In this document: one piece after another, positions 1-8,000 of the stretch
Layout of the letters: each line of letters starts with the position of its first letter
How positions within the stretch are numbered: the first letter of the stretch is position 1
Assembly: GCA_947504035.1 (NCBI GenBank)
Contig: CANNGA010000017.1
Span: 1 to 64,000 of the forward strand
DNA: 64,000 nt
Direction of reading: 5' to 3'
Origin: an uncultured Flavobacteriaceae bacterium
GTDB lineage: Bacteria > Bacteroidota > Bacteroidia > Flavobacteriales > Flavobacteriaceae
The notes under the pieces: model-generated
What the model saw: the letters and a program-made list of their open reading frames with translations, nothing else
Told to the model about the DNA's origin: nothing
Database searches by the model: none
Program-made: the position numbers and the translations under genes

Positions 1-1
1 A

Positions 2-67
2 GAACTAAAAAATAAAGAAGAAGAGATTTTAAACATTAAAAGTGCCATATCAGAGTATATAAATTAA
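2..67 (+). CDS. C-terminal tail of an unknown protein, cut by the window edge
   Basis: An open frame enters from the left edge and stops at TAA 65-67. The 21 visible residues are rich in Lys, Glu and Asn and would suit the end of a coiled-coil or helical protein. Nothing else about it can be read. It may not be a gene at all, because a 22-codon open stretch is not strong evidence in AT-rich DNA. Confidence 0.35.
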   Translation, partial: ELKNKEEEILNIKSAISEYIN

Positions 68-137
68 ATAAAAGATCTGGTAAGAAAGATCATAGTAATG
101 AGAAAGAAAACACCAATTATATTATTAGTAGTATTTG

Positions 138-347
138 CTATTCCATTGGGTTAAAATCTCCACTGGGGTCAAATTCTTCTAGGGAAGCTAATCCTTCTGA
201 ATCAGGATTTGTTGCAATTCCGTTCTCCTTAATTTCTAATCCGTTACTGTTTGTAAATATTAGTTCAAAATTGATTTCAAGTTTTCCACTTTCTTTATAG
301 CTAAGACTACACTTTTGGTTTTCATTTTTATTAGAAAAGTTTTTCAT
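138..347 (-). CDS. Small hypothetical protein (69 aa)
   Basis: I do not recognise this protein. The start chosen is the ATG at 347; the frame is open a little further up to a TTG at 377. The product is acidic at its C-terminus (Asp, Glu and Pro residues in the last 15 positions) and has no signal peptide or membrane segment. It lies just downstream, on the same strand, of a tyrosine recombinase 3-prime fragment. The frameshifted lipoprotein gene sits in the same position relative to the second recombinase fragment near 2.8 kb. This suggests a passenger gene of a mobile unit. It could also be a fragment of a longer gene. Confidence 0.4.
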   Translation of the reverse strand: MKNFSNKNENQKCSLSYKESGKLEINFELIFTNSNGLEIKENGIATNPDSEGLASLEEFDPSGDFNPME

Positions 348-393
348 AGGATTTTCCAGATTGATTATAAATATCAAAAGAGCTGTAAGTATT

Positions 394-588
394 ATTCACA
401 CTATAAATCTAAGGGATTTTTCGTAATCAGCAAATGATTAGTGGCTACATGTGTATAAATTTCTGTGGTTTTGCTGGAACTATGACCTAACAACGCTTGT
501 GTGTGTCTTAAGTTAGTGCCGTTTTCTAATAAATGTGTAGCAAAACTATGTCTTAACGTATGTGGGGTAATATTTTTTTGAATGCCTG
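394..588. repeat. Direct repeat, copy 1 (recombinase 3-prime end)
   Basis: About 195 bp here are nearly identical to 2828-3021 in the same orientation. The match starts a few bases beyond the recombinase stop codon and ends at the same recombinase codon in both copies. I see scattered single-base differences and one single-base deletion in copy 2. The pair encloses the ParDE module, an IS remnant and a lipoprotein gene. Confidence 0.85.
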
Positions 589-630
589 ATTTTAGAGTTG
601 CCTTTTTTATAAGTCTATCTGCACTAGTAG
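401..630 (-). pseudogene. Tyrosine recombinase C-terminal fragment, copy 1
   Basis: Reading the minus strand, this stretch encodes the last 75 or so residues of a phage/XerD-type tyrosine recombinase. The motif [15 protein letters not shown] carries the catalytic Arg, [14 protein letters not shown] carries the catalytic His and the Tyr nucleophile, and the fragment ends NPLDL and a stop. Upstream the frame meets a stop near 630, so the N-terminal SAM-like domain and the first catalytic Arg are missing. The fragment cannot work alone. A second, almost identical fragment lies at 2835-3045. Together they mark this as a recombination-prone accessory region. Confidence 0.85.
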
Positions 631-762
631 GTTATTGTCTTTGAGACTTTAACACAATTTATGGGCTTACGAAAAATAAATACTATAGGGATGAGACAAG
701 CCAATACAATCATGCAGCTATGGACTTGTGCAACGGTTACCATTGTTACCAACTGTAATTTT

Positions 763-1050
763 TTACAATAAGTTATTTAAATCCTGGCGTCCAATTATAA
801 CCATAATCTCTACCAAATCATTATTTACTCTGTAGTAAATACTATCCGATCCGCAGACACAGCGTCTATATCCGCTTTTTATAAAGTCAACCGATTTAAA
901 TGAATAAGGTCTTTGTGAAATGATGTCAAAATATTCAAAAAAAGAGTCAAAATATTTGTCAGCTAGCGCCATCCCAAATTTTTTAACTCCGTAACGATAA
1001 ATTCTTATTAAGTCCTCTTTTGCAGAGTTACTTAATTTGTATTTAGCCAT
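763..1050 (-). CDS. parE: ParE-family toxin of a type II toxin-antitoxin system
   Basis: The 95-residue product has the RelE/ParE fold signature: an N-terminal AKEDLIRIYRYG helix, a central FDIISQRPYSFKSV stretch, and the C-terminal GYRRCVCGSDSIYYRV-x-EIMVIIGRQD block, where Arg residues follow the strand. ParE toxins of this kind inhibit DNA gyrase; RelE relatives cut mRNA, so the target is inferred. The start is the ATG at 1050, giving MAKYKLS; an upstream extension is open but would overlap most of the antitoxin tail. The gene overlaps the 3-prime end of parD by 8 bases, so the two are probably translationally coupled, with the antitoxin made first. Confidence 0.88.
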   Translation of the reverse strand: MAKYKLSNSAKEDLIRIYRYGVKKFGMALADKYFDSFFEYFDIISQRPYSFKSVDFIKSGYRRCVCGSDSIYYRVNNDLVEIMVIIGRQDLNNLL

Positions 1051-1282
1051 TTGATAAATTCTTAGATTGAGATAATATTTGCGCTTTACTATCCGAAGTA
1101 AATCCACTTTTTTCTGCCTTATCTATCTTTACTGCAATCCAATCAATTTGTTTCTGCTGCTTGCGCGCTTGTCTAATCAAGTCATTAACAAGTTCACTTT
1201 TACTTGAGTACTCGTTATTATCAACTTGAGCTTTTAACCAATTATCGTTAAGTTCTGTGAAAGAAATACTTTGCCGTCCCAT
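1043..1282 (-). CDS. parD: ParD-family antitoxin
   Basis: The 79-residue protein begins MGRQSISF and has the ribbon-helix-helix arrangement of ParD: an N-terminal beta strand (QSISFTE), then helices containing YSSKSELVNDLIRQAR, then a charged C-terminal tail ending GFTSDSKAQILSQSK that would wrap the toxin. The ATG at 1282 is preferred over a TTG at 1330 because a good promoter and an operator-like inverted repeat (1293-1314) lie between them. It is the first gene of the pair and is expected to repress its own promoter, as ParD antitoxins do. The location in a repeat-flanked mobile segment fits the family. Confidence 0.88.
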   Translation of the reverse strand: MGRQSISFTELNDNWLKAQVDNNEYSSKSELVNDLIRQARKQQKQIDWIAVKIDKAEKSGFTSDSKAQILSQSKNLSNG

Positions 1283-1292
1283 GAGATGCTTG

Positions 1293-1330
1293 TTTGGTGC
1301 AAAAATACACCAAAATTTAATGCTTCGCAA
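1293..1330 (-). promoter_or_regulatory. parDE promoter with overlapping operator
   Basis: On the minus strand there is a TTG at 1330-1328, a 20-base spacer, and TATTTTTG at 1307-1300, matching the Bacteroidota TTG-N19-21-TAnnTTTG promoter. A perfect 7-bp inverted repeat, TTTGGTG (1293-1299) and CACCAAA (1308-1314), brackets exactly the TAnnTTTG element. This is the layout expected for an antitoxin operator that blocks RNA polymerase. Transcription would start about 12 bases before the parD ATG. Confidence 0.7.
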
Positions 1331-1549
1331 GTTTTACTTCATAAAACTAGTTTCTAAAAAACTCAGAACTATAGTTGGTAACGTACTATGTATGAGTAGT
1401 AGCGTGTAAAACCCACCACAGGAACTATTTAGACGAAAGATACTAAAATGCACTGACTTTTTGGATAGCAGAAAAGAGCTATTACTTATACATTATGTGC
1501 CTGTTGCACAAGTCTTGCTAAATAATAGTATTATTAATTATCTTAAGCA

Positions 1550-1695
1550 ATGCAAGGAAAAAAGACCTATCAAGAAAAGATGTTTCATACGTTTAAATTA
1601 AGCGACCATGTGCCTAAAACTAATTTTTATCGCTAGTTAAAAGCCGTATTACATTTAGAATTCCTTTATAAAGAAACAGCTTCTTTTTATGGCTC
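1550..1695 (+). pseudogene. IS1182-like transposase, degraded N-terminus
   Basis: The frame starting MQGKKTYQEKMFHTFKLS and continuing to HLEFLYKETASFYG matches the conserved N-terminus of IS1182-group (DDE) transposases, including the NFYR and LEFLYKET blocks. It is interrupted by an in-frame TAG right after NFYR. After about residue 48 the sequence leaves the family. The catalytic domain is absent, so this is a dead remnant. The frame runs on open to about 1817 with unrelated sequence. I saw no clear terminal inverted repeats. Confidence 0.75.
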
Positions 1696-1804
1696 CATTA
1701 TTCCCTTTACCTTGTTTAATGCATATTACCATGCGTTTTTAGTCAACAAGGCTTATAGCTCTGGCCTATCGGCACTCCATACGCTTCTTAATTATTGTAC
1801 ACAG

Positions 1805-2786
1805 TTATTTTATTAATAATTCTTTTAATTCGGTTGAATCAATTTTCTTAAGATTTATATTAATCTTACCAGTTGATTGTTCATTTAAAATCCTTTTGGC
1901 GGCAAATAACTTATTCTCTTTTTCACCTACTATAATCATTGACGACTTGTTTTTTATAGGGATATCAATAAATTTTAAGTTATAATGTTTGCGATATTCT
2001 GATATAAATGAATTCAGGTCTTTATAAATAAAAAATACGGAAATTTTTTCCAAATCAGATTTATTGAGATTGAGTTCAAAGGTTATACGAGAATCAACTT
2101 CTAAAATTTTGTCAACGTTTATCCAGTCGTAATCGTCAACTAAAACAAGAGGATAGTATCCAATTTTTTCAATATCCTCAATTAATTCACCTTGTATTCG
2201 CTCTAATTGTCTGTTGTAGTAATCAACAGAATCAATTGAAACTAATTTCTCTTTAAAGGTCATTACTCCAAATCTTCGAGTTGCAACACTATCAAGAACA
2301 TTTTGTAAAACTTTAGTTTGGGAATTTTGTACCCAAGTTATTTGATTTATTGAATCTAAAACTCCGTTAAATATTCTATCTCCTATTCTGAATTGTTGCG
2401 CAAACTTTAGCTTTAATTTTTTTCCGTCTTTGAGTTTTATTTCTTTATCTCCAATTTTAACTTTTATTGATACAACTCCGTTGGATTCCAAAAGTTCATT
2501 TTTATCAGTAATTGTCTGAAATTAGCTCTAATCTACTATAGTATTCTTTCAGTTCTATAGTGACTTTATCATTTTCGCTAATATCAAAATCTTCTCGATT
2601 GAAGTAGATTTTTGTTCCTTTTTCTCCAATAATTTCTTTGATACTTGTTGTGTCTAAATCAAATACTTGTTTTTTTACAACAATAACATTTTCAAAAGGA
2701 TTCGTTGGCTCAAATTCGGTTATATCTTTTTTACAACTAAATATTAAAATTGAAACTAAAAAGTATGTTAGGATTTGGTTTTTCAT
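1805..2786 (-). pseudogene. Frameshifted lipoprotein of a Bacteroidota surface family
   Basis: Two adjacent frames make one protein. The first (2786 down to 2505) starts MKNQILTYFLVSILIFSCKK, a lipoprotein signal peptide with Cys in the lipobox, followed by an extracytoplasmic region containing IGEKGTKIYFNREDF. The second (to 1805) reads ITDKNELLESNGVVSIKV and continues for about 230 residues. In intact relatives the LLESNG-type motif directly follows the end of the first frame. A single missing base around 2505-2512 puts a TGA between them. The second frame has no convincing start of its own (only a TTG). It is either a true pseudogene or a sequence error. The function of the family is unknown to me; these are predicted periplasmic or surface lipoproteins. 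Confidence 0.7.
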
Positions 2787-2804
2787 AATTGTGTACAACA
2801 ATTC

Positions 2805-2830
2805 AATAACATGCATTAGTGCATGTTATT
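2805..2830. repeat. Perfect palindrome next to the recombinase 3-prime end
   Basis: AATAACATGCA and TGCATGTTATT are perfect 11-bp arms separated by TTAG. The element sits between the stop of recombinase fragment 2 and the start of the lipoprotein gene. It could be a recombination site with a hairpin structure, like integron attC sites in shape, but the classical GTTRRRY core is not clear. It has no T-run typical of a terminator. Confidence 0.6.
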
Positions 2831-3021
2831 TACACTATAAATCTAGGGATTTTTTATAACCAGCAAATGATTAGTGGCTACATGCGTATAAATTTCTGTG
2901 GTTTTGCTGGAACTATGACCAAACAACGTTTGTATGTGTCTTAAGTTAGTGCCGTTTTCTAATAAATGTGTAGCAAAACTATGTCTTAACGTATGTGGGG
3001 TAATATTTTTTTGAATGCCTG
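2828..3021. repeat. Direct repeat, copy 2 (recombinase 3-prime end)
   Basis: This is the partner of the repeat at 394-588, in the same orientation. The identity ends at the same recombinase codon in both copies, after which the sequences diverge. The distance between copies is about 2.4 kb. Confidence 0.85.
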
Positions 3022-3045
3022 CTCTTTAAGCTGCTATTTTTATTT
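2835..3045 (-). pseudogene. Tyrosine recombinase C-terminal fragment, copy 2
   Basis: This copy encodes the same catalytic C-terminus as the fragment at 401-630 ([12 protein letters not shown] and [15 protein letters not shown]). It carries two further lesions: an in-frame TAA just upstream of the [13 protein letters not shown] block, and a single-base loss near the 3-prime end that creates an early TAG at 2845-2843. The rest of the recombinase gene is missing. It is therefore a non-functional remnant. Confidence 0.85.
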
Positions 3046-3114
3046 GTAATATTAAAAAAGATTGTACTACATAACTTAGTTTTTGACAATGCTAAATATA
3101 GGTGCAACTAGCGT

Positions 3115-4842
3115 TTATTTTTGTATGGATATATCCGAGTGAGCCTGAATTTTTTCTCCTATTTCATTTTGAACCAGCTCTAATATTTCTTTTACAAATT
3201 CATTACCTTTTGCTACTGAGTTTGTTCCCCCCATGGCATCATAAACGATAAATGTGTTTTGAATTGAATTAAAAACTATTTCATCTGTCATTAAAGTAAG
3301 ATCAATTTTTCCAATGTCTTCTGATGAAGGTTTTAATTTATTGCATAAAATAGAAGTAATGTACATTGCAACATGGAATTTAATATCTCCAATTTGAGGT
3401 CTAGAGAGTTTAGGGCTATTATATTCTTTAAGGAGTATTTCAGCTTTCTTTTGAATAAGTATTCCTTTGTGATACATTTCTAATGATAAACTATCCTTAA
3501 AAATATTTTGATAGTCATTATTGTTCTTTATTAAAGTAGAAGGTCTTGCTCGAGCATAATCGGGTTTTTGATTATATATTCCTGTAATTATCTGTGCTAA
3601 ATAAGGTATACTTATTATCTTATTTACAGGTTTACCTTGGTTTTTATGATAATTTTTTCTCCTATCGTAATAAAAACCTTTTGAATATAAAAAATCTTCT
3701 ATATCTCTATGTATTGGATCTGTAGCTCTTAATGATGCAGGTGGAATATTTGTTTGACTGTTTGTTGCTTTAATTACATTAAGTCTGCTTTTTTCATCTT
3801 GAACTTTAATTATTCTCAATAATACATTTCTATTTTCTTTTTCAATTTTATTATTTGTGAAATATTTATGTATTTCGAAAGATGTTTGGAGTCCGTTAAC
3901 AATTTGAGGGTCTTCTATATGAAGTTTTTTACTTGCAAAAGTTGCATCTATAGCAGTAATAGTAACTCCATTGTTTAACCACCAAAAGTCTTCATCAGGA
4001 CTTTGATCGATCAATGTTTTTCTAATTTCTTTGTTTACATCGACATTAACTTGATAATCTCTAATATTAGCATCAAAAAAATATCTTATCAACCCATCAT
4101 TATCATCTGTAATGAAATCAAAATAATTTTTTAAAGGTACAATGGCAATGTATCCACCATCTTGTGTTGAGATTGGGTTGTCAGTTAGTACAACGTCTTT
4201 GCTCCTTAATTGTTCTTTTCGAGATAAATCAATAAGTTTTTTAGCTGTGACAAAATCAAAGAGAACTTCTGCTTTATCAAAATGACTTTTTATTGAATTA
4301 ACTAAAATGTCAACTTTTCTATTAACATTAGGGTGAATTTCCGAACCTTTTGTCACATAAAAGTAGTGAAATCTTAAAACAGGGAATTTAGAAGCTAAAT
4401 GAAGGTATTGATTTCTAAAAATTTCAATGTTTGCTAATAAGTCAGAGTTGTAAACGCTTCTAAGAGAGTTTATTGATTTGTTTAAATCAAATATATCAAT
4501 AGCAGATGAATTACATTTTTCTATAGGTGTTTCACCAAAACTATTTACATTTTTTGATTGTAGAATAAAAACGTCGATCACTGAATTCCTCTTTCCATCA
4601 ATAAGTTCACTGTCCCTTTGAACTAATTCTTGATTAACAAAAGTATAAATTGAATCTATTCCTCCGTCACCACCGTTGTCTACAATTCCTTCTTCAATTT
4701 CATCATAAGAAAGTTCAGAATCTTTCATTACTTGCTCTGTTACAAATAAATGAAAGTAATCATCAGCTGATAATTCAGGATAAAGTTCCTTTCTATTTTG
4801 TTCAATTAAAGTTTGGAGTACTATTTGATTATTGTCAGCCAT
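3115..4842 (-). CDS. AIPR-family protein (abortive infection phage resistance type)
   Basis: The 575-residue protein carries the AIPR domain over about residues 225-520. Its hallmarks are a Phe-Phe-x-x-Asn-Ile-Arg motif near 254-260, WWLNNGVTI near 286-294 and PQIVNGLQTS near 311-320. The N-terminal part has GGDGGID (57-63) followed by ILQSK (93-97), which resembles the D...QxK core of PD-(D/E)xK nucleases such as Mrr. AIPR proteins are known from phage-defence and restriction-type loci; the nuclease reading is my inference. The start is the ATG at 4842 rather than one 39 bases upstream. The gene stands alone on the minus strand beside recombinase remnants, and its AT-rich composition suits a transferred gene. 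Confidence 0.85.
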   Translation of the reverse strand: MADNNQIVLQTLIEQNRKELYPELSADDYFHLFVTEQVMKDSELSYDEIEEGIVDNGGDGGIDSIYTFVNQELVQRDSELIDGKRNSVIDVFILQSKNVNSFGETPIEKCNSSAIDIFDLNKSINSLRSVYNSDLLANIEIFRNQYLHLASKFPVLRFHYFYVTKGSEIHPNVNRKVDILVNSIKSHFDKAEVLFDFVTAKKLIDLSRKEQLRSKDVVLTDNPISTQDGGYIAIVPLKNYFDFITDDNDGLIRYFFDANIRDYQVNVDVNKEIRKTLIDQSPDEDFWWLNNGVTITAIDATFASKKLHIEDPQIVNGLQTSFEIHKYFTNNKIEKENRNVLLRIIKVQDEKSRLNVIKATNSQTNIPPASLRATDPIHRDIEDFLYSKGFYYDRRKNYHKNQGKPVNKIISIPYLAQIITGIYNQKPDYARARPSTLIKNNNDYQNIFKDSLSLEMYHKGILIQKKAEILLKEYNSPKLSRPQIGDIKFHVAMYITSILCNKLKPSSEDIGKIDLTLMTDEIVFNSIQNTFIVYDAMGGTNSVAKGNEFVKEILELVQNEIGEKIQAHSDISIQK

Positions 4843-5000
4843 AAAATCTTGAATTAATAAAGCAACAATAACATATTTCATATTAAAGAGCTTGTCGTTG
4901 TAAAGCTACATAATTTAAATGTTAGTAAAAATAAACATCGTTATTGGTAGGTTAAATTCGATAAATTGTAAGTGTTAAATTTATTTATTGAAAAACAAAA

Positions 5001-5033
5001 AAACAGCCACAACTTAAAAAGTCATGGCTGTTT
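5001..5033 (-). terminator. Terminator of the gatCAB-aspS operon
   Basis: AAACAGCCA and TGGCTGTTT form a stem, extended by AACTT/AAGTC pairing, around a short A-rich loop. On the minus strand it is followed by a T-rich run. It lies just after the aspS stop at 5056. Confidence 0.75.
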
Positions 5034-5055
5034 CAATACAAGTGAAATACAGGGC

Positions 5056-8000
5056 TTACTTTCGCAGTACCCGTACATTCATTTCTTCAACTTTTTTATC
5101 GGATAGCGGAGAAGGCGAACCAAATAATAAATCCTCACTGGTGCCCGTTTTTGGGAAGGCCATCACCTCTCTAATAGAAGCTTTCTTTTCCAGAATCATC
5201 ATCAAGCGGTCTACACCCCAGGCAATACCCCCGTGTGGTGGCGCGCCATAATGGAAGGCATCGTACATGGTACCCACACTTCTCATCATTTCTTCTTTGT
5301 TGTAGCCCATGTTTTTATAAGTGGCCTCTAAAATTTCAGGTTTATGGGCACGTACCGAGCCACCACCAATTTCGTAACCGTTAAGGATAAGGTCGTACTG
5401 CTGGGCGATAATGCTACCAATTTCTTCCTCATTGCCATTAATGTGCTTCTCTACATCGTAGATGGCAGGCATAGAGAAGGGGTTGTGTGTAAACGTCCAA
5501 CGGCCTTCTTCGGTCTTTTCGAACATCGGGAAATCGACCACCCATGCTGGGCGTAATTCCTTAGGGTTAATTAAGCGTAACATGCTACCCAAAGCCTGTC
5601 TTACGGCATCTAAAGCCTTATTAGCTGTGTCGTAATCGGCAGCCGAAAAGAATACCACATCACCCACTTGGGCATTGGTGGTACTTATAATATTTTGTGC
5701 AATATCTTCTCCTAAAAACTTAATGATAGGCGATTGCAAATCGTTTTCATTTACAATAATATAGGCCAAACCACCTAAGCCATTCGCTTGGGCAATAGCC
5801 GTTAATTTCTCTATTTGCCCTTTAGATAAACGCTTGCCGCCTTGTTCTTCGGCAGAGACTTTAATACATTTTACAATACCGCCTTCTTCTATGGGTTTGC
5901 TAAACACTTGGAAGGTGGTGTCTTTTACAATAGCGGTAATGTCTTGTAATTTTAAGCCAAAACGCAGATCGGGACGGTCGCAACCGTAAAAGTCCATCGC
6001 CTCCTTATAGGTAATGACTTCAAAAGGCTTTAAAATCCATTTTTTACCATAGATTTTTTTCACAATAGTATTAAACATGTTGGTGTTTAAATCTATAATA
6101 TCCTGCATGCTGGCATAGGCCATTTCAATATCCAGTTGTGTGAATTCTGGCTGGCGGTCGCCACGCGAATCCTCATCTCTAAAGCAGCGTGCAATCTGGA
6201 AGTACTTTTCGTAACCACTCACCATCAAAATTTGTTTAAATTGTTGTGGGGCTTGTGGTAGGGTGTAAAACGCTCCTGCTTTTTTACGGGTAGGCACAAT
6301 AAATTCTCTTGCACCTTCATCGGTTCCTGCCGTTAAAATAGGGGTTTCTACTTCTATAAATTCTTGAGCGTCTAAAAGATCGCGCATCAATTTAATCACC
6401 TTATGGCGGTTTACGATCGCACGGCGTACCTCGTCGTTTCTGTGGTCTAAATATTTATATTGAAAACGTACCGTTTCGTTAGATTTATTGGCGCGTTTAA
6501 TTTCAAAAGGTAAGGTTTTAGAGAGGTTTAAAATCTCTAATGCAGCTGTTTCTAACTCTATAGTACCTGCGCGTAGGGCAGGGTTGTAGTCATCCGTTTT
6601 ACGCTGTACCACAGTTCCAGTAACGGTAATAACCGACTCTGGTTTTAGCTTTACTAGGTCGTCTAGATTGGCAAAAGACTCGCGGCTTAAGCGCACCTGA
6701 AAAATCTCATGGCTAGAGTCGCGTAAATCGATAAACATCAGTTCCCCGTGATCTCTCACACTAGACACCCAACCAGCAAGGGTTACGGTTTCAGAAATAG
6801 AAGCTTCACTTAATTGTGAAATTTTATGAGTTCTATAGGTGTCTTTAACCACTAAAGGAATTTCAGGGAGTACTTCCTCGTTTTTAGCAGTTGTAGTTTC
6901 CTGCGGTGTCCCTGTAGTCGTTGCACCAGTTGCTGTAGGCTGTTGTGATGCTTTTTCGGTACTGGCAGTCAAGGCACTTAAAATACCTTCGCGAATCACT
7001 TTACCAGAAGCGCCTTTACCAATAATAGCAATCACTTTACCTACTAAAATGCCTGCTTTGCCTTGGTTACCGCCTTTAATAGCGTTGGCCACCGCTTCAT
7101 TTTGAGCAATCACCTCTTGTATGGCGTTACTTATTTTATCTTCAGAGATGGTATGCGTTTCAAAATAACTGTTATAGTCAAACGCAGCATCGTTTATTAC
7201 CGATTTTATAGCGTGTTGGGCTAAAACAGGTGTTACTTTTTCAGCCTTAAACCGTGTAAAGATGGCTTCCAGATCGGCTATATTTTCAATCTTAGCATAA
7301 TCCTCTGGTTTTATAGTATTACTTAAGGTCTTAGCAACAAAAGACGGATCTTTAAGCGCAGTGTTTAAAGCAACAAAGGTTTGCGAGCGCAAGGCATCTG
7401 CAGTAAAGAACTTTGCATCTTGTGGCAGTACACCACCTTCTATTAAAATAGACTCTACGGCATAAGGCAAACGGTCTAAATCGACATGAGTGTTGGCTAC
7501 GGCCTCTTTTATGCTTACAAAAGGCAGGTCTGGCTCGGAAATAAAGCGGTAATCGGCTTCAAATTCCTTTTTACGCATGGTTTTGGTTTGCTTTAAATCG
7601 GCATCAAACAGTACTGTAGTTTGGTCTGGTCTAAAATCCTTATGCTCTATATAGTAATTAAGTTGTTTTTCAATTTCTTCTTTTAAAGCCTCTACCATAA
7701 ACTTAAACGAGTTTAAGTTTTTTATTTCGGTACGCGGGTTTAAAGCGTCGCTGCCTTTTTGACGTAAGGATACCGATACGTCGGATTTGAACTCCCCCTT
7801 TTCAAGATTGGCTTCAGAAATACCTAAGTTTTGTACAATACGTTGAATGTATTGTGCATAGGTAGAGGCATCTTCAATATGGCGAATACAAGGTTCTGTT
7901 ACAATCTCAATAAGGGGTACGCCCGCTTTATTAAAATCGACTAGAGATACCGTTTTCTCATGCATGAGTTTGGCGGCATCTTCTTCAATATGCGTCTGGG

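Noticed and set aside
1043-1330. Longer parD starting at the TTG at 1330
   Set aside because: The extension runs through a consensus promoter and a palindromic operator, and the extra residues are not ParD-like.
744-1382. Inverted GTTACCAACT / AGTTGGTAAC pair flanking parDE
   Set aside because: Only 10 bp long, with no further terminal-repeat structure; too short to call a mobile element end.
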